Below, piece after piece: positions 1-14,200 of a stretch of DNA of 64,000 bases. The notes under the pieces were generated by a model. The model was not told the DNA's origin. It made no database searches and saw nothing but the letters and a program-made list of their open reading frames with translations. Both the position numbers and the translations under genes were made by a program. The stretch is from NCBI GenBank assembly GCA_010093485.1, contig MU001495.1, positions 2,003,470 through 2,067,469 on the forward strand, in the 5' to 3' direction. Source of the DNA: Karstenula rhodostoma CBS 690.94. Its lineage: Eukaryota; Ascomycota; Dothideomycetes; Pleosporales; Didymosphaeriaceae. Each line of letters opens with the position of its first letter. Position 1 is the first letter of the stretch.

Positions 1-905
1 TATTTCTTAAGCCGAGTATAGTTCCCTTAGCTTACTAAGTCTAATAGTATACCTATTAATAGGCGCCTTAAAATATATAATACCCTTAACCTATATATAA
101 AACTAGATATAAAGGGGATAGATATACTAGTTTAGAATACTATATATAAAATAAAAGGAAACTAAGTACTATAATAAAAAGTAAATAGTTATTTCTATAC
201 TATATAGAATTTTTAAGTAAATCTAACTACTAGAATCTATCTAAAATTCTACCTCTTCTTTTCTTAAATATAGATAATATTAAACTAAATTTATAAATTA
301 AAACTAAAAGTACTAATATTCTACTATTTTAAAAAGATTAAATTACTACTTAATCGTATCTAATAGCCTTATAACCCCTATATATAATTTTTAAATACTT
401 ATTATTATTTAAAAAACTCTCTATATTTCTATTTTCTTTATAATATTATTTCTAATAACTAAACCTTCTTAGAAAATCTAATATAGTAAAATTAATCTTA
501 TAGAACTTATAGAGTCTAAGTAGATAATTCTTAAAATTAGATATATTATACTATTCTAGATTATTATTATATCTAATCTAATAGATTTAATATTCTAAAA
601 TTTCTTAAAAGAGATAGCTAGCTAAATTCTATACTATTTTATATTTAGTATTATTATTTATACTTTTCTAGTTTAGCTTATCTATACTCTATAATTCTTT
701 AGTATTAATATAATAGTTATTCTTATTATTTTCTATACTATTACTACTACTCTAGATTAGAGCTTATATAATATTTATAGATTTCTACTTTAATTTTCTA
801 TTTAATATATAACTATACTACTTATAGCCTATAGTACTAACTAAAGTATTATATTTCTATTTTTAAATTAGCTACTAGCTACTTATCCTCTAGTAGTAAT
901 TATTA
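1..905. other. RIPed sequence of unknown origin, left edge
   Basis: AT-rich sequence with no CA/TG and no readable frame. I see no terminal repeat that pairs it with another part of the window. It lies outside the target duplication of the solo LTR at 911-1116. Confidence 0.7.
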
Positions 906-910
906 TTACT

Positions 911-1116
911 TATTAAGAATATAAATAATACTTAGTAATATTAGGATTTATAGAGCTCCGATTAGCCGCGATAAGGGGTACCTTAACCTAAGCACTAAAC
1001 TAATTTAGGACGAGTATAGTATATAACTAGCCTTTCTAGTAACCTTTTCTTATATAGTAATCTAATTAATTCGCTTCCTAAATAAAGGGATATTTAAGTT
1101 CCTTTTCTCTACTATA
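911..1116 (-). repeat. Solo LTR, family A, with TTACT target duplication
   Basis: The reverse complement of these 206 bp matches the two LTRs at 24514-24719 and 31536-31741 end to end. Differences are nearly all C/T or G/A, as RIP predicts. It is flanked by the perfect 5-bp direct repeat TTACT (906-910 and 1117-1121), with no internal region or partner, so it is a solo LTR left by LTR-LTR recombination. It keeps more unmutated sites than the paired LTRs (for example CGCGG near 968). Confidence 0.93.
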
Positions 1117-1121
1117 TTACT

Positions 1122-3834
1122 ATTATTATTATTATAATTATAGTTACTATCTCTATTACTTATACCTCTAAGTAGTAAATATTTATCTTATAACTATTAG
1201 GTATAGTAAATATATTTATAAATTATAAATATTTATTTTAATTACTTATTAGCTTAGATTTCTATAACTATTATAGTTTAACTATTAAGTCCTAAATAGT
1301 ATAAGTACTAGCCTTTTAAATTAACTAGTTACTAAAAGAGATACTAGTATCTACTATAAATAGTAACTTATTATAAAGTATAGTATTCCCAGTCTAGATA
1401 TTACTATTTAAAGGCGAGAGTATTAGGCTTTTAATAGCTATAGAAGATATAGAATAATAAGTATTTTATAAAATACTACTACTTCTTAAAAGTAAAGGAG
1501 AGTATAAATATCTCTTATTAAAATTATTATTATTACTACTCTTATTATCTATAATATTATCTATATTAGTTCTATTATATCTCTATATTATTCTAGAACT
1601 ATATTTATCTAGATCTATTAAATTAATAACTTTACTTCTATTTAATATTAATATAAAATCGCTAGTTATATTTTATATATTTAAGTCTATCCTTTATAAG
1701 GGATACTTAGCCCTTTTACTACTATTAGACTTTAGATATATCTAATAATTAATAATACTAGATATAATATTTATATAATATTAGATATAGTATAAATAAA
1801 TATACTATTTTAAGTAGTTATTTACTTTAGTTACTATACTTAGTAGTATAACCTTAATTTAGACTCCTAAATAGAATTTTTCTAGTATATATATTTTACT
1901 TATAGCTAATACTTTTCTCTTAGTAAGGGAGGGACTAATTATTATTATATTTAATAATACTACTCTAGTTATATCTATTAGTATAGTTACTATTATTACT
2001 AGTTTTATTATTAAATATACTATTTATATATAGGTTGGCTATTAGGAGAGATTAATTTATCTAAATACTAAAATTATTATTTTCTCTTTTATTATTACTA
2101 TTTTTATAGTTATTTTTATTATTAGCTATATCTCTATTAACTATTATAGAATTCTAGAGAAAATACTAATATTATATTAGCTATAGAGATACCTATATAA
2201 GTATATTAAATTAATAACTTTAATACTATATATTATATATATAAGTTCCTCTCTATTCTCTCTTATACTATTTAAATTAGATTTAATATCTAGAATATTA
2301 TTAAAACTAGAGTATTTACTTATTATTACTAGATAGGGCTTTTTTCTTTATTAGGAGTCTTCGATTTAGAGGCTTATTATAAGGTATAAATTAGAGTAGC
2401 TACTAGATAAAAAAAATACTAAAAAGTATAGTTATTATAATATTAGTATTTAGAAGTTTTAGGGATTCTAGAGAAGTAGAAAATATAGATATTTAAATAG
2501 ACTATAAGTATATTTAAGTTTATATAACTATTAAGTATTAGTAATAGTATAGTCTTTATATTAAATCCCTTTACTATTAGATAAAACTATAAGTATATAT
2601 TTAACTAATACTTATTCTAAAACTAAGAAATAGTAGTACTAGCTTTCTAGAAAAAATATTATAGAAAATAAATCTATTTTCTTTTTATTAGAGACTACCT
2701 AATAATTATATAAGCCTATAGATAACGTTTCTATTTAATCTAGTATCTATATACTAATTAGGGGGCTTCTAGTAATAATACTCTACTTATTAGTACTTTT
2801 AAGATTTAAATCTAAATTTATTTCTTTATCTAGATCTTAAATTTATACTTCTAGTAGGGGTAGATTAAATTATAAATATAGATTAGTATTTAATAGATTT
2901 CTATTTAATTAAGAGGCTACTCTAACTATTTTCTCTACTTACTCTATAATACTAGAATATAACCTACTATTATATATAGTTAAGTAAATCTAGACTTTAC
3001 TAATTAGTATTAAATATATACTAGATAAGTATATACTAGTATTATTCTATCTAGCTATATAGTAAATTATAGTCTAGCTAAGTCTACCTTATTTAATTCT
3101 CTTTAAAACTAACTTTATAGAAGTAGTAATCTAGACTAATTATCTTTTTAAAACTTATAGTTCTATATAATAGATAATAGTCTAGCTAAAATTATATAGC
3201 TCTAGCCCCTTCTATTTAAATACTATTAAAATATATAAGGTACTTTTAGTACTATTCTATATAATTAATAATATAGTAGGTTAATAATTTTTAAAATAAG
3301 CTAGTATATAATACCTTCTAAAAGAAGAAACTAAAGAAATAGCTAGATTCTATTTATTAGTAGTACTAAAGTAAAGGGTAGATACTATAAATACTACTTA
3401 TCTATAAAGAGGCTAAGGAACCTAAAGTAGTAAAAATTTAAAATAGTAAAAAGTTTTTTATATAGTATTAAAAATAATAGGAGTATTATTTTAAATATAG
3501 TATAGTATCCTTATTATTAGTCTATCTAGGGGGGATATAATAAAAACTAGAGTTATCTAGATAGTATATAGTTATATAATTACTAAAGAGTAAAGAAATA
3601 TCTTATAGATAAGTCTAAATAATTAATTAGAAGGGAAGGGGGTACTAGAAGTAAAGAAATAATAGAGAGAGAAGAATAGGTTAGTAAAAGTAATATACTT
3701 TTATATAATAGAGTTAGTATATAGACTATATAAAAATAGTAAACTACTAAGTAGATTTCTATTTTCTACTTAGAAAATTTTTATTTTTAAATATAATTCT
3801 ACTCTTTCTATTATAACTACTTTTATAAATTTAA
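1122..3834. other. RIPed sequence, unassigned
   Basis: About 2.7 kb of AT-rich sequence without reading frames. It abuts the truncated outer Gypsy copy near 3835, where similarity to the inner copy stops. It may be another element that truncated the outer copy, but I could not find its ends or coding motifs. Confidence 0.6.
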
Positions 3835-6800
3835 TAATTATATCTAGACTATTTTTACCTAATTATAAATTATATAACTAAAAGTAGAAACTCTTTTTTT
3901 TAAAGGTTTTAGCTAGAATAATAAAACTATAGTAATATATAAAATACTAATAGAAAATTATCTAAAAGGTAAAAATATAAATATTTATTAAATATAAAAA
4001 ATATATAACTTTTTATAATAATATAAAAATTAAAATAAAGCTATTTAGATTATATAGTAGAATAAGTAATAGGTAATTATAAATTTAGTTTATTTTAAAA
4101 CTATTTTACTTATAATTCTAATTATTCTACCGCCCTAAAAGTTCTTTAAGAGATAAAAAAAAAAGGAAAGCTCTAAATAATAATAAAAAATAAGAAAAAA
4201 AAATAGATATATAGGTCTAAAAGATTATTATAAAAATAAAAAAATTTATTTTAATAATAAAAGAATATTAATAGTAGAAGATATTTATATCTATTATTAC
4301 TAGATTAATTTTTAATAGGCTAGTTAATAACTAATATACTTTTAATAAGCTAGTAAATTTTATCCTTTATATAAAATAGAATAATAGGTTATTTAAAAGC
4401 TTTTATTACCTAACTATTAATTCTAGTACTAGTACTTAGATAATTTATAATTAAAAATATTAAGTCTAGAGTTATAGAACCTATAGAGAGAGTATCTATA
4501 GTATAAAAAAATATTTTTAGTAATAAGGGCTTATTAAAAAAGGCTAGTATTATAAAGGTTTTAATACTAAAATCTAGTTTTTTAATTTCTACTATAGTTT
4601 AATATACTTTTAACTTAAGTAATTTAGAGGTTTTATATTATAATTCTAGGAAGATATATAGTAATAGTATTTTATTTATAAAATAAAATAGTATTTTAAT
4701 ATTAGTAATAAGGATTTAGAGAAGAACTTTAGCTAGATTTCTAGTTTAAAAGGTAAAAAAGCTTCTACTAACCTTAAATATAAATTAGGCTAATTAAACT
4801 TTAGATTAATAAGTAGTAAATAAGATAACTAGGAATTAGAAATTAATATAATATATAGTACTAAAGTATTTTATATAATTTTATTAAAGGTCTTATACTA
4901 AAAAAAAAAGATAAATCTAACTAAAAAAATATATACTACTAGAATAAAAGTATAAAAAAAAAAGCCCCTAAAAATAGACTATCTAATTAACTTTTAAAAA
5001 GATAACTAGTTCTAGAATAAATAAACCTATAGTAGTAGCTTAAATAAAAAACTTTTAAAAAAGAAGAGTTAGAATTAATTTCTAATTTCTAATTAGAGAG
5101 TTTTACTTAAAATCTTCCCTATTTAAAATAAATAATAAGAAATTAGTATTATAAATTATAGTTATAGAGGTAAACTAATAGGCTTTTAAGCCTATAGAAA
5201 TAAAGGGAGAGTAGGCTTTAAATATACTAAAACTAAAGGTAACTAGAAGGAAAAAAAAGAATTAAATAGTTTTTACTTCTTTATTAAATAAAGAATTTAT
5301 AGTTTTTATTAATATTTTAAATATTAATTCTATTCTTATTACTATCCTTACTAAGGAGGTAAAAGAAATTATAATAAAATTAATTTTTTCTTAGAAAGAA
5401 CTTTATTAGAAAGTATAGTAGTTACTTATAAAAAAAGAGAAAAAGTTTAATAATTTATTATAATAAGGCTTTTCTAGTTATATCTTTATTAAGTTATATT
5501 AATTAGAAACTCTAATAGGGTAATAGAGTTAGAAATACCTATATAAAGCTATAATTTTATTTAAAGTAATAGTAAAAAGGTTATATCTTAGTCTATACTA
5601 AATTATATAAAAAAATATACTATAGACTACCTAATATACTATTAGAAAAGTAAAAAATAAATACTAAAAAGTAGTAGATAAAATAAATCTTAAGAGTAAA
5701 ATTAAACTAGAGAGGTAGATAAATATTTAGAGTATTTTAGCTAAATTACCTACCTACTTTATTATAATTCTAGAAAGCTACTATAAGGTATTACTTATCT
5801 CTAAATTAAACCTAAATATTATATAATATACTACTACTAAAGTATTAAATATTATAATTTAAAAATAAAATTAGAGTTACTTATCTATTAAAAAATAATT
5901 AGAAATAGTAGGGGTAAGTAGAGATCTAAATAAGTATATAAGGATTATTTATAATATTCTACTTTAAATTAAATTAGTATCTATCCCTACTTACTTTAAA
6001 ATAATATAAAATATCTAAAGGTCTATTATTCTAGATATTTCTTTTATAATAATAGTTTAGTTAATAATAGACTTTACTCTAATAGGGTATTATCTCTATA
6101 AAGTTATTTTAGTAGATAGAAAAAAAATAGTTTTATTTCTTAGATTAAATATACTTTTATTATTAAATTATAAGTAAAGTAATAAGGATTTAAAAAACGT
6201 CTAGTAAATATATTTACTAAGGAAGTATACTTAATAGAGGTAAATTCTAATACTATATATATTAGTAATAAGAAAGTAGAGAATAAAAAGAATAAATAAA
6301 AAATAAGTAAGTAAAAACTATTAAAATAATAAGTAAAAAAGTATTAGAAAGTAGCTAGTAGAATATTAGGGGCCTCTTTTATAATATATAAAAGGATAGT
6401 AAATAAAATAAGGCTAATAAACTAGCTAAAAAATAATTAACTTTTAAAAATTAAAAAGCTAGATTAAAAAGAAAGAGCTATTAAATAGTAACTAGTAGTA
6501 ATAAACTTTTAGAAACTATAGTAAAATATATATTTAGAGATTTTTAAGTCTAGATATATAAGCTTTCTAAGAGAATAGTAATTAATTCTAAAATAATTAA
6601 AAAATATAAATATAGAGAACTAATTTCTATCTAGTAAAATTATACTAATATATAAGCTAATATTTTATTAGGAGATAACTTTTATCTAGGAATTTTAAAA
6701 AATAATTATAATTAGTAAGAATATTATATTTCTCTATTAGATTTAGACTCTACTATATAAAGTCTAGTAGGTAAAAGGATTTAACTATCTAAAGAAGTTT

Positions 6801-7024
6801 CTTTTTATAATATATAAAATAATTAAGAATTAAATTAACTAATAAGTTTTTAAAATATATAATAGCTAGTATTAATATTCTTAATTCCTTATACTAAGAA
6901 AGGATAAAGGGTATTAGTTAATTAATAATACTTAACTATATAATAAGGTTTTAGAGTAAAATATAAATCTACTACTTTTAGCTAATAAATTTTTAGAAAA
7001 AATTAGAAATAAAGTAATTTATTT

Positions 7025-7393
7025 ACTATTTAATTTATTTTTAGAATTTAACTAGATCTCTCTATATATAGCTTTAAGAGATATAACTACCTTTTAAATA
7101 TTTATTAGTTTAGTAAAATACTATACTCTATTTATAGGGGTAATTAATTTACTAGGAGTTTTTTAGAAATCTATATTAATAATCCTTTAAAAGTATTTTT
7201 CTAATATTTTACCTTTTATTAATAATATTATATTAGCTAGACTAAAATTAACCTATAATAATAAAGAGGCCCTATCTAGAATCTAGTAATTTATTCTTAA
7301 GTATATTATTTAACTTAATAGGGTATTAGTAGATCTAGAAAGAGCCTATATTATAGTATTAGAAATAAAATTATTCTAGAGAGTAAATTAAAT
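7025..7393 (+). pseudogene. RIPed Ty3/Gypsy reverse transcriptase remnant (outer copy)
   Basis: Read in the frame starting at 7025, the translation keeps the order of RT landmarks in spite of TAG stops. It shows a DLFxGF-like start appearing as NLF, then RDITTF, then a GxxNLLGVF block (normally GATNS..VFQR), then FINN at about 7214-7225, which stands where the catalytic F/YxDD belongs (D to N by RIP of GAT/GAC). A YNNKEAL block follows. This arrangement is known from ascomycete Ty3/Gypsy Pol proteins. The same motifs read in the inner copy on minus around 16,113-16,124, which supports the assignment. Confidence 0.8.
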
Positions 7394-7662
7394 AAAAATT
7401 ATTAGTTATAAAATCTCTTCTAATAGGTAGTTACTATAAAAAAGAAAATAGGAAAACTCTTAGTCTAGAAAAAATATAGTAATATAAATAAAGTATAATA
7501 ATTTATTAGAATCTATATTTACTATTAGTAATAGATTTTCTATTTTTCTATTAAAGTAAGACTATTATATAGGCTAATAAGAAAGAACTAAAAATAGATA
7601 TAGAAAAATACTAAAAAATAATTAATAAAAATTCTAAAAGAAAATATTACTACTACTCTAGT

Positions 7663-8971
7663 CCCCTTCTAAGTAAAAGGGGTTACTTAAACTATTCTAT
7701 TATATATTTTTAGTAATTTATATTACTTTATATTATTTCTATATATACCGCGTTTTTATCTAAACTTTCTCTAATTATTAATAATAATACTAGTCTTAAT
7801 TAGAATTATAGATTTAATTAGCTATATTTTTCTATCTAATTTTATTAATATCTATAAGTTATAATATACTATTATAATAATAATAATAATACTTATAATA
7901 GTTACTAATATTAAGATATATATATATCTAGCCTATATACCTTATAATAAAGAAATACTATATATCCTATTAGATATTACTACTATTTATAAAAGAAAAG
8001 AGAATTATATACTATTATTTATATATATTACTAGCCTTAATATAATACCTATCCCTAGAGTTAGTAGTATACTTAATAATAATAAGGTATAGAATTTATT
8101 TAATACTTACCTCCCTTACTTATATTTCTATTTATTCTATATTTTATATATATACTTAAATAAGTTTTATAACTCTATAGTTTACTTTTAGTAGTAGTAG
8201 AAGAAACTTTTTATAAGTAGAGAATTTACTAAGTCTAAATTATTCTTCTCTTTAATAATATAATTCTATATATCTTTAGCCTTATTAGTTATAGCTCTAT
8301 ATTCTAGGGTAACTAGACTCTTAAAAAGGGATTAGAAGAAGACTAGTATAAGGAATTTTAAAAGATTACCTTCTACTAGTAACTAATACTTTAAAACCTT
8401 AAAATAATTATTTATAATTTAAATATAAATAGCTAGGTAGTTTTCTAATAAGTACTTAACTATTTTAACTTTTATAAAGTTATTATATATTTAACTATTT
8501 ATAATAGACTAGACTAGAGATACTATAGTAATATATATAATAAAAAAAAATAAGGATATTTAATACTTAATAAGGCCTAATAAATATAGTATATAATATA
8601 GAAATAATAGAGGTAGTAGATAATAAATAACTATATTATATAATACTATATAGAGAATAGTATAGCTTCTTACCTATTATCCTACTATTAAAGTAATTAA
8701 CTAACTAATAATAGTACTAATATTTAATACTAGTAACTAATTAACTTATTCTAAATTATAAGTACCCTATAACTACTTAGCACGTGTCTAATTTAAATTT
8801 AATTATAAAAGATATATATACCTAGTCTAGTCTTTATATAGGTAAAAGCCTACTAGAGGAGAATAACCTATAATCTTTAAGCTATTTAAAATATTTATAT
8901 TTTAGTACCCTACTAAGTTTCTTTATTAAGTTTTACTATAGCTTATCTAAGCTCGCGAAGTATTATATTTA
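7663..8971. mobile_element. 1.3-kb RIPed insertion (element C) with 14-bp TSD
   Basis: It interrupts the outer Gypsy copy between two identical 14-bp repeats, ACTACTACTCTAGT (7649-7662 and 8972-8985). The inner Gypsy copy has the uninterrupted site at about 15,677-15,690, which proves insertion. The ends are not inverted repeats of each other. The left end opens with a small hairpin (CCCCTT...AAGGGG, 7663-7682). The right end (8883-8970) aligns without gaps to un-RIPed sequence at 60703-60790, almost all differences being RIP-type. A long TSD without terminal inverted repeats would suit a target-primed (LINE-like) element, but no poly(A) or RT was seen. Confidence 0.8.
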
Positions 8972-11058
8972 ACTACTACTCTAGTTTTAATAATTCTAAA
9001 TCTTTCTCTATATAGATATAAATATATAGAAAAGAGATATATATATTAAATAAATAAGAGAGAATAGAAAATACTATCTTATTTAATTTAAAAATACTCT
9101 ATATTTTAAAGCTAAATTAAAATAGTATTTAACTAAATTAAAATATAAAATAGTAGTATAGGTATTTAAAAAGTTTATACTATATCTATATAGAATCTAA
9201 TTTATTATTAAAATAAATACTATTATTTTAATTTTATAATTTAATTAGTTCTCTATAGACCTTTCTAAGTTAATTATAAATTACTAGCTAAAGACTATTT
9301 TACTCTAGAACTTTAAAATTACCTATAAATCTAGAAAATATAATATAATTATTAATAGGTTATTAAAGTATCTATAATAAGAAGAATAGATAGTACTAAA
9401 AAAACTAGAAAAAAATCTAAGCCCTTTTATAAACTATATAGTAGAAAAGTATAATAATAAATTAAACTTTACCCTATAAAAGGCCTAGATTCTTAATAAT
9501 AACTTTTTAGAAAAATTAAAAGAGATAATTAAGTTTCTACTATCTAGAAAGTAGTTTAATAGACTAATTATAAAAAAGGATTATCTCTTATAAATAAAAA
9601 AAGCCTAAGGCTTTTTTATAAAAATAAAACTACTATTTAAAAAATTAACTTTAAACTTAGTAATCTAAAGGGTTATTAATAATTTAAATATATAAAAAGC
9701 CTTAGTCTAGAAGGTTTATTAGTACCTCTACTATAAAAGTATTTAAACTATAAATATAGTAATTTAATTTTAGTTTTAGTAAAAGGGCTAGTTTAAAACT
9801 ATTTAAATAGAGCTATAAAAATATACTATTTATACTATAAAATAAAGTAATTAAATAGAAACTAGCTTAAAAATTAGTAACCTTAGAATTCTATTTAAAT
9901 AATAAACTATTAATATTACCTATATACTAATAAATAAATATTTAAAATTATTTTTAGTAATAATAAAAAAGTATATATCTAAATAGCCTAAGGCTAGAGT
10001 ACTAATAAAAATAGATTTAGAAAATATTATAAAGTTTCTATATAAGGATATTATATATAAATAGGAAGTATTTTCCTAGCTAAGTATAAATAAAAGATCT
10101 AAAAATAAATTAGTAATTAAAATTCTAGCTAGATACTATAATATATATAGAATTTAGGTTTTATTCTATAATTTAAAAATATAAGGACTAGTAGAGAGAG
10201 GCTATTAAGTACTTATTATAATTTTTATAAAATTAGAAAATAACTAAAAAAGAGACTTACCTATTATAATCTAAACTAAAAAAGTTTTAATATATTAAAG
10301 TATAGGCCTAGTATCTATAGAGATAATTACTAGTATTTAGCTAATTTTATTTATAGAGTTAGTAATTAAAAGCTAGTAAACCTTACTATAAATAGAGGTT
10401 AAAAGTTAATTAAATCTCTTTACCTTAAAAATAAAATAACTAGAATAGAAAAGGAATAATCTATTAGAAATACTTTCTAAATTAAAAAAAATATATTTAA
10501 AAAGAGTAAAATAATAAAATTTTACTAAAATATTTTAATAAAGTTTTATTAAAAATAATTTAGTACTAGTTTAGAATTCTATTAAAGTAATTTATAAGTT
10601 TATTATTATAAAAATATATAATAGATAGCTTAGCCCTTACTAAATTATTATTAACTATCTAAGGTAATTATATTACTAGCTAAAGGAATTAAATAGAGTA
10701 TCTTTTTAATATATAATATATAGTAATTACCTTAAAAAGTTTTATAAGCTTAGCCCTAATAATAAAATTTAGATTTTAAAAGAAAGAATAAAAATAGTAC
10801 TTAAAGACCTACTAATTAATTTTATAAACTAGTACTAAAAGTACCTAAACTATCTAGATATTAAATAATTAAAAAAAGGAAAAAGTAATTAAAGTTAAAC
10901 TTAAAGAATAAAAAGAGACTATAGAGAATAAAATAAAAAAAGAGAAAGAGAAAATTCTAATAAGTAATTATACTAGTAATATAGATAAAAGATAATTTAC
11001 TAAAAATAATTATTCTATAAAGAAAAAAAGGTTTTTATTTAAATATAAATATAGATAT

Positions 11059-11274
11059 TATAGTACTAGTATAGTATAAAAAGAAAGGAATATAAAAAAA
11101 TAGAATTAAATTATTCTAGTAAAAGTCTATTATATAAAGTTTTTTTTATTTCTCCTATAATAGACTATTAGAGTAAGTATTTTTTTTTTTTTTCTATTAA
11201 ACTCCCTCTTTATAATAGTCTATTAGGCTTACTATTCTTTTAATTCTATATTATTAATTAATTTTTATACTATA
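11059..11274 (-). repeat. 3' LTR of inner Gypsy element
   Basis: It begins TATAGTACTAG and ends TATACTATA, like the copies at 20499-20720 and (inverted) 23175-23395. Differences are mostly transitions. An original TG...CA boundary would read TA...TA after RIP. Confidence 0.85.
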
Positions 11275-14200
11275 TTTTTCTCTTTTTTTTTAAGGTTTAG
11301 TCTCTAAGCCTCTTAGCTACTATATTATTCTAACTAATTTTTAATTCTATATATTTTACTTTATTTTAATTTATTTATTTACTTTCTTTTAATTATTTAC
11401 TATTTTTTTTAAGAGTCTTATTTAGTCTTTTATTTACTTATTTAGTATCTTTATATTTACTAGCCCTTTTAGTAGGTTATAATTATATTTAATAACCTAT
11501 TACTTCTTTATTTCTTAAGGTAGAGTAATTAAAGTTATTTACTAGTATTTTATATATTAGATAGTAATAATATAGAGGTTTCTAGCTTATAAATAACTTT
11601 TATTTTTTTTATTAAACTTTATTAAAAGGCCTATACTTAATTCTAGAGTATATAATTTCTAGAATCTATTCTTCTTTCTTTCTTTTTTAATCTAGCCTTA
11701 ACTCCTTATTAATATTTCTTAATTTTCTAGTTTTTCTATTTTAATTCTTTTTTAGTTCTTTTTTATTAAATTTTTTTTTCTTTTTAAATCTCTTTTATCT
11801 ATTTCTTTACCTTCTATCTTTTTTTAATACTTTTTTATTAACTTCTTTTTTTTCTCTTTACTATAACTACTATTAACTATACTACTAATAGAACTACTAT
11901 TAGTACTACTAAAAATAATAGTAAAAAGTTTAGTAATAGGAATAGTAATAATTTATTATATTATAGTTTTAGTAGTAACTTAAAAACTAACCTCTATATC
12001 TACCTCTTTAAGTCTACTAAAAAGTATATTATTAAATAGTATAAATTATTTTAACTATTCTTTACTTCTATTTTTTTTATTTATTTTTTTCTAGTTTAGA
12101 TAAAAGTTTATTAGAAGATAAACTATAATTTTCTCTATAATTTTATTTATTTTATTTATTAACTTAATATATAAGATATTACTCTTAGTTCTATTCTCTA
12201 TATTATAGGTATTTATAAAAATAATAAATTTATAAACTTTACTATCTAAAACTTTAATATTAGTAATACTAAAATAGAGACTATTACTAAATTCTTTAAT
12301 TTAAATATTAAAAATACTTCTTTTAAATATAGTTACTATAATATTAATATTAATATAAGTATCTAATATATTACTAGTATTACTTACTTTTTTTTTTTTT
12401 TCTAACTAACTATTATTATACTTACTACTAGAACTATTTAGATAAAATTAAGCTTTATTTTAAAAATAAATATAATATTATTTATATTAAAGGTAAACTA
12501 TTAAACTAGAATACCTATAATAAGTATTAGATAAATAATAATTATACCTTCTATTCTTTTTATTATAAATTTTAGCCTTAATTCTATATTACCTCTACTT
12601 TATTAATTTCTTTCTAGAAAAACTAGCTAACCCTAGTTTTAATCCTTTAGTTATTAATATTATTTTAGTTACTAATATTCTTCCTACTAGAATAATATAT
12701 ACTTAAACTCTATTTATATAAGTTTCTAAAACTATCTCTACTCTAAATATCCCTATTAGTAATAAACTCTTAGAGTTTTATTTTACTATATTTTAAGACT
12801 ATAGTTCTTTCTTTTTTAAATCTTTTACTAATTTAGTTTAATAGCCTTCTAGAGGCTTATTTTATTTTTATTATAACTTAATTTTTTTTTTTTTTAGAAC
12901 TTTAGCTCTTTTATATAGATTACTTTTTCTTTATACTTTAATTATAGTTTATCTACTTTTAGCTTTTTTATATATTTTAATTCTCTATTCTAAAATACTA
13001 CTCCTCTTTAACTCTAATTATTCTCTAATTTAACTTACTTTTAAAAAGGAAGTTTTACTTTTTAATTTATTAATTTCTTATTTAGTAGTTTATCTCTTTA
13101 GTTCTAATTATCTTCTAGATTTTAGTAGAGTTATTTTTATACTAATTTTTTTTTTATTATTTTAAGACTACTAATAGTTTTAGTTTTACTAAACTTTTAA
13201 CTAGTTATTATCCTTCTTATATTACTAAGAACTCTAATAAAAAAGATAAAAATAATAAAAACTATAATTTTCTTATTTTTTCTTTTAATAATAGTTTTTT
13301 AGTTAGTACTTAATTCTAAATTTATTTTTTTTCTTTTCTTTACTTTTTTAAAGGTATAGACTTTCCCTTATTACCTATCTTTTTTATAATCTCTTTTTCT
13401 TTTTATATTATCTATTTATCTTTTTTATATCTCCCTTTTTTTTTCTTTAAACCCCTATTAAGTATTCTACTTTCCCTACTTTTCCTTTTTCTCTTTTACT
13501 AACTATTTATAGTTAGCTTTTCTAATACTTTATTAGTTTAGAGGGTAATTAGTCTAATTTAGTATTAGACTTAAAAATAGATATATTTATATTTATATCT
13601 AAATTAAAAACTTTTTTTTTTTATAAAATAATTATTTTTAGTAAACTACCTTTTATTTATATTACTAGTATAATTACTTATTAGAGTTTTTTTCTTTTCT
13701 CTTTTTATTTTATTCTCTATAGCCTTCTTTTATTCTTTAAGTTTAACTTTAATTACTCCTTTTTCTTTTTAATTATTTAATACCTAGATAGTTTAGGTAC
13801 TTTTAGTACTAGTTAGTAAAAGTTAATTAGTAGGTTTTTAGATATTATTTTTATTCTTTCTTTTAAAATCTAAACCTTATTATTAGGGCTAAGCCTATAG
13901 GATTTTTTAAGGTAATTACTATAGATTATATATTAAAAGGGTATTTTATTTAATTCCTCTAGCTAGTAATATAACTATCTAAAGTAGTTAATAATAATTT
14001 AGTAAAAACTAAACTATTTATTATATATTTTTATAGTAGTAAACTTATTAATTACTCTAATAAAGTTCTAAACTAGTACTAGATTACTTTTAGTAAAGTT
14101 CTATTAAAATATTTTAGTAAAATTCTATTATTCTACTTTTTTTAAGTATATTTTTTTTAATTTAGAAAGTACTTTTAATAGTTTATTCCCTTTCTATTCT

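Larger units (their letters stand above)
3835..11058 (+). mobile_element. Outer Ty3/Gypsy copy, left part (RIPed, split)
   Basis: This stretch is the reverse complement of the inner element from roughly 13,590 to 19,530, with gaps explained by later insertion. Examples: 4021-4310 mirrors about 19,070-19,300, and the sequence just before 11,059 mirrors about 13,580-13,680. It is therefore the left part of an older, inverted copy of the same family. The right part continues at 20,721. The 5' LTR and about 1 kb of adjacent internal sequence are missing; similarity fades near 3835. Coding orientation is plus, from the RT remnant at 7025-7393. A 1.3-kb element interrupts it at 7663-8971. Confidence 0.85.
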
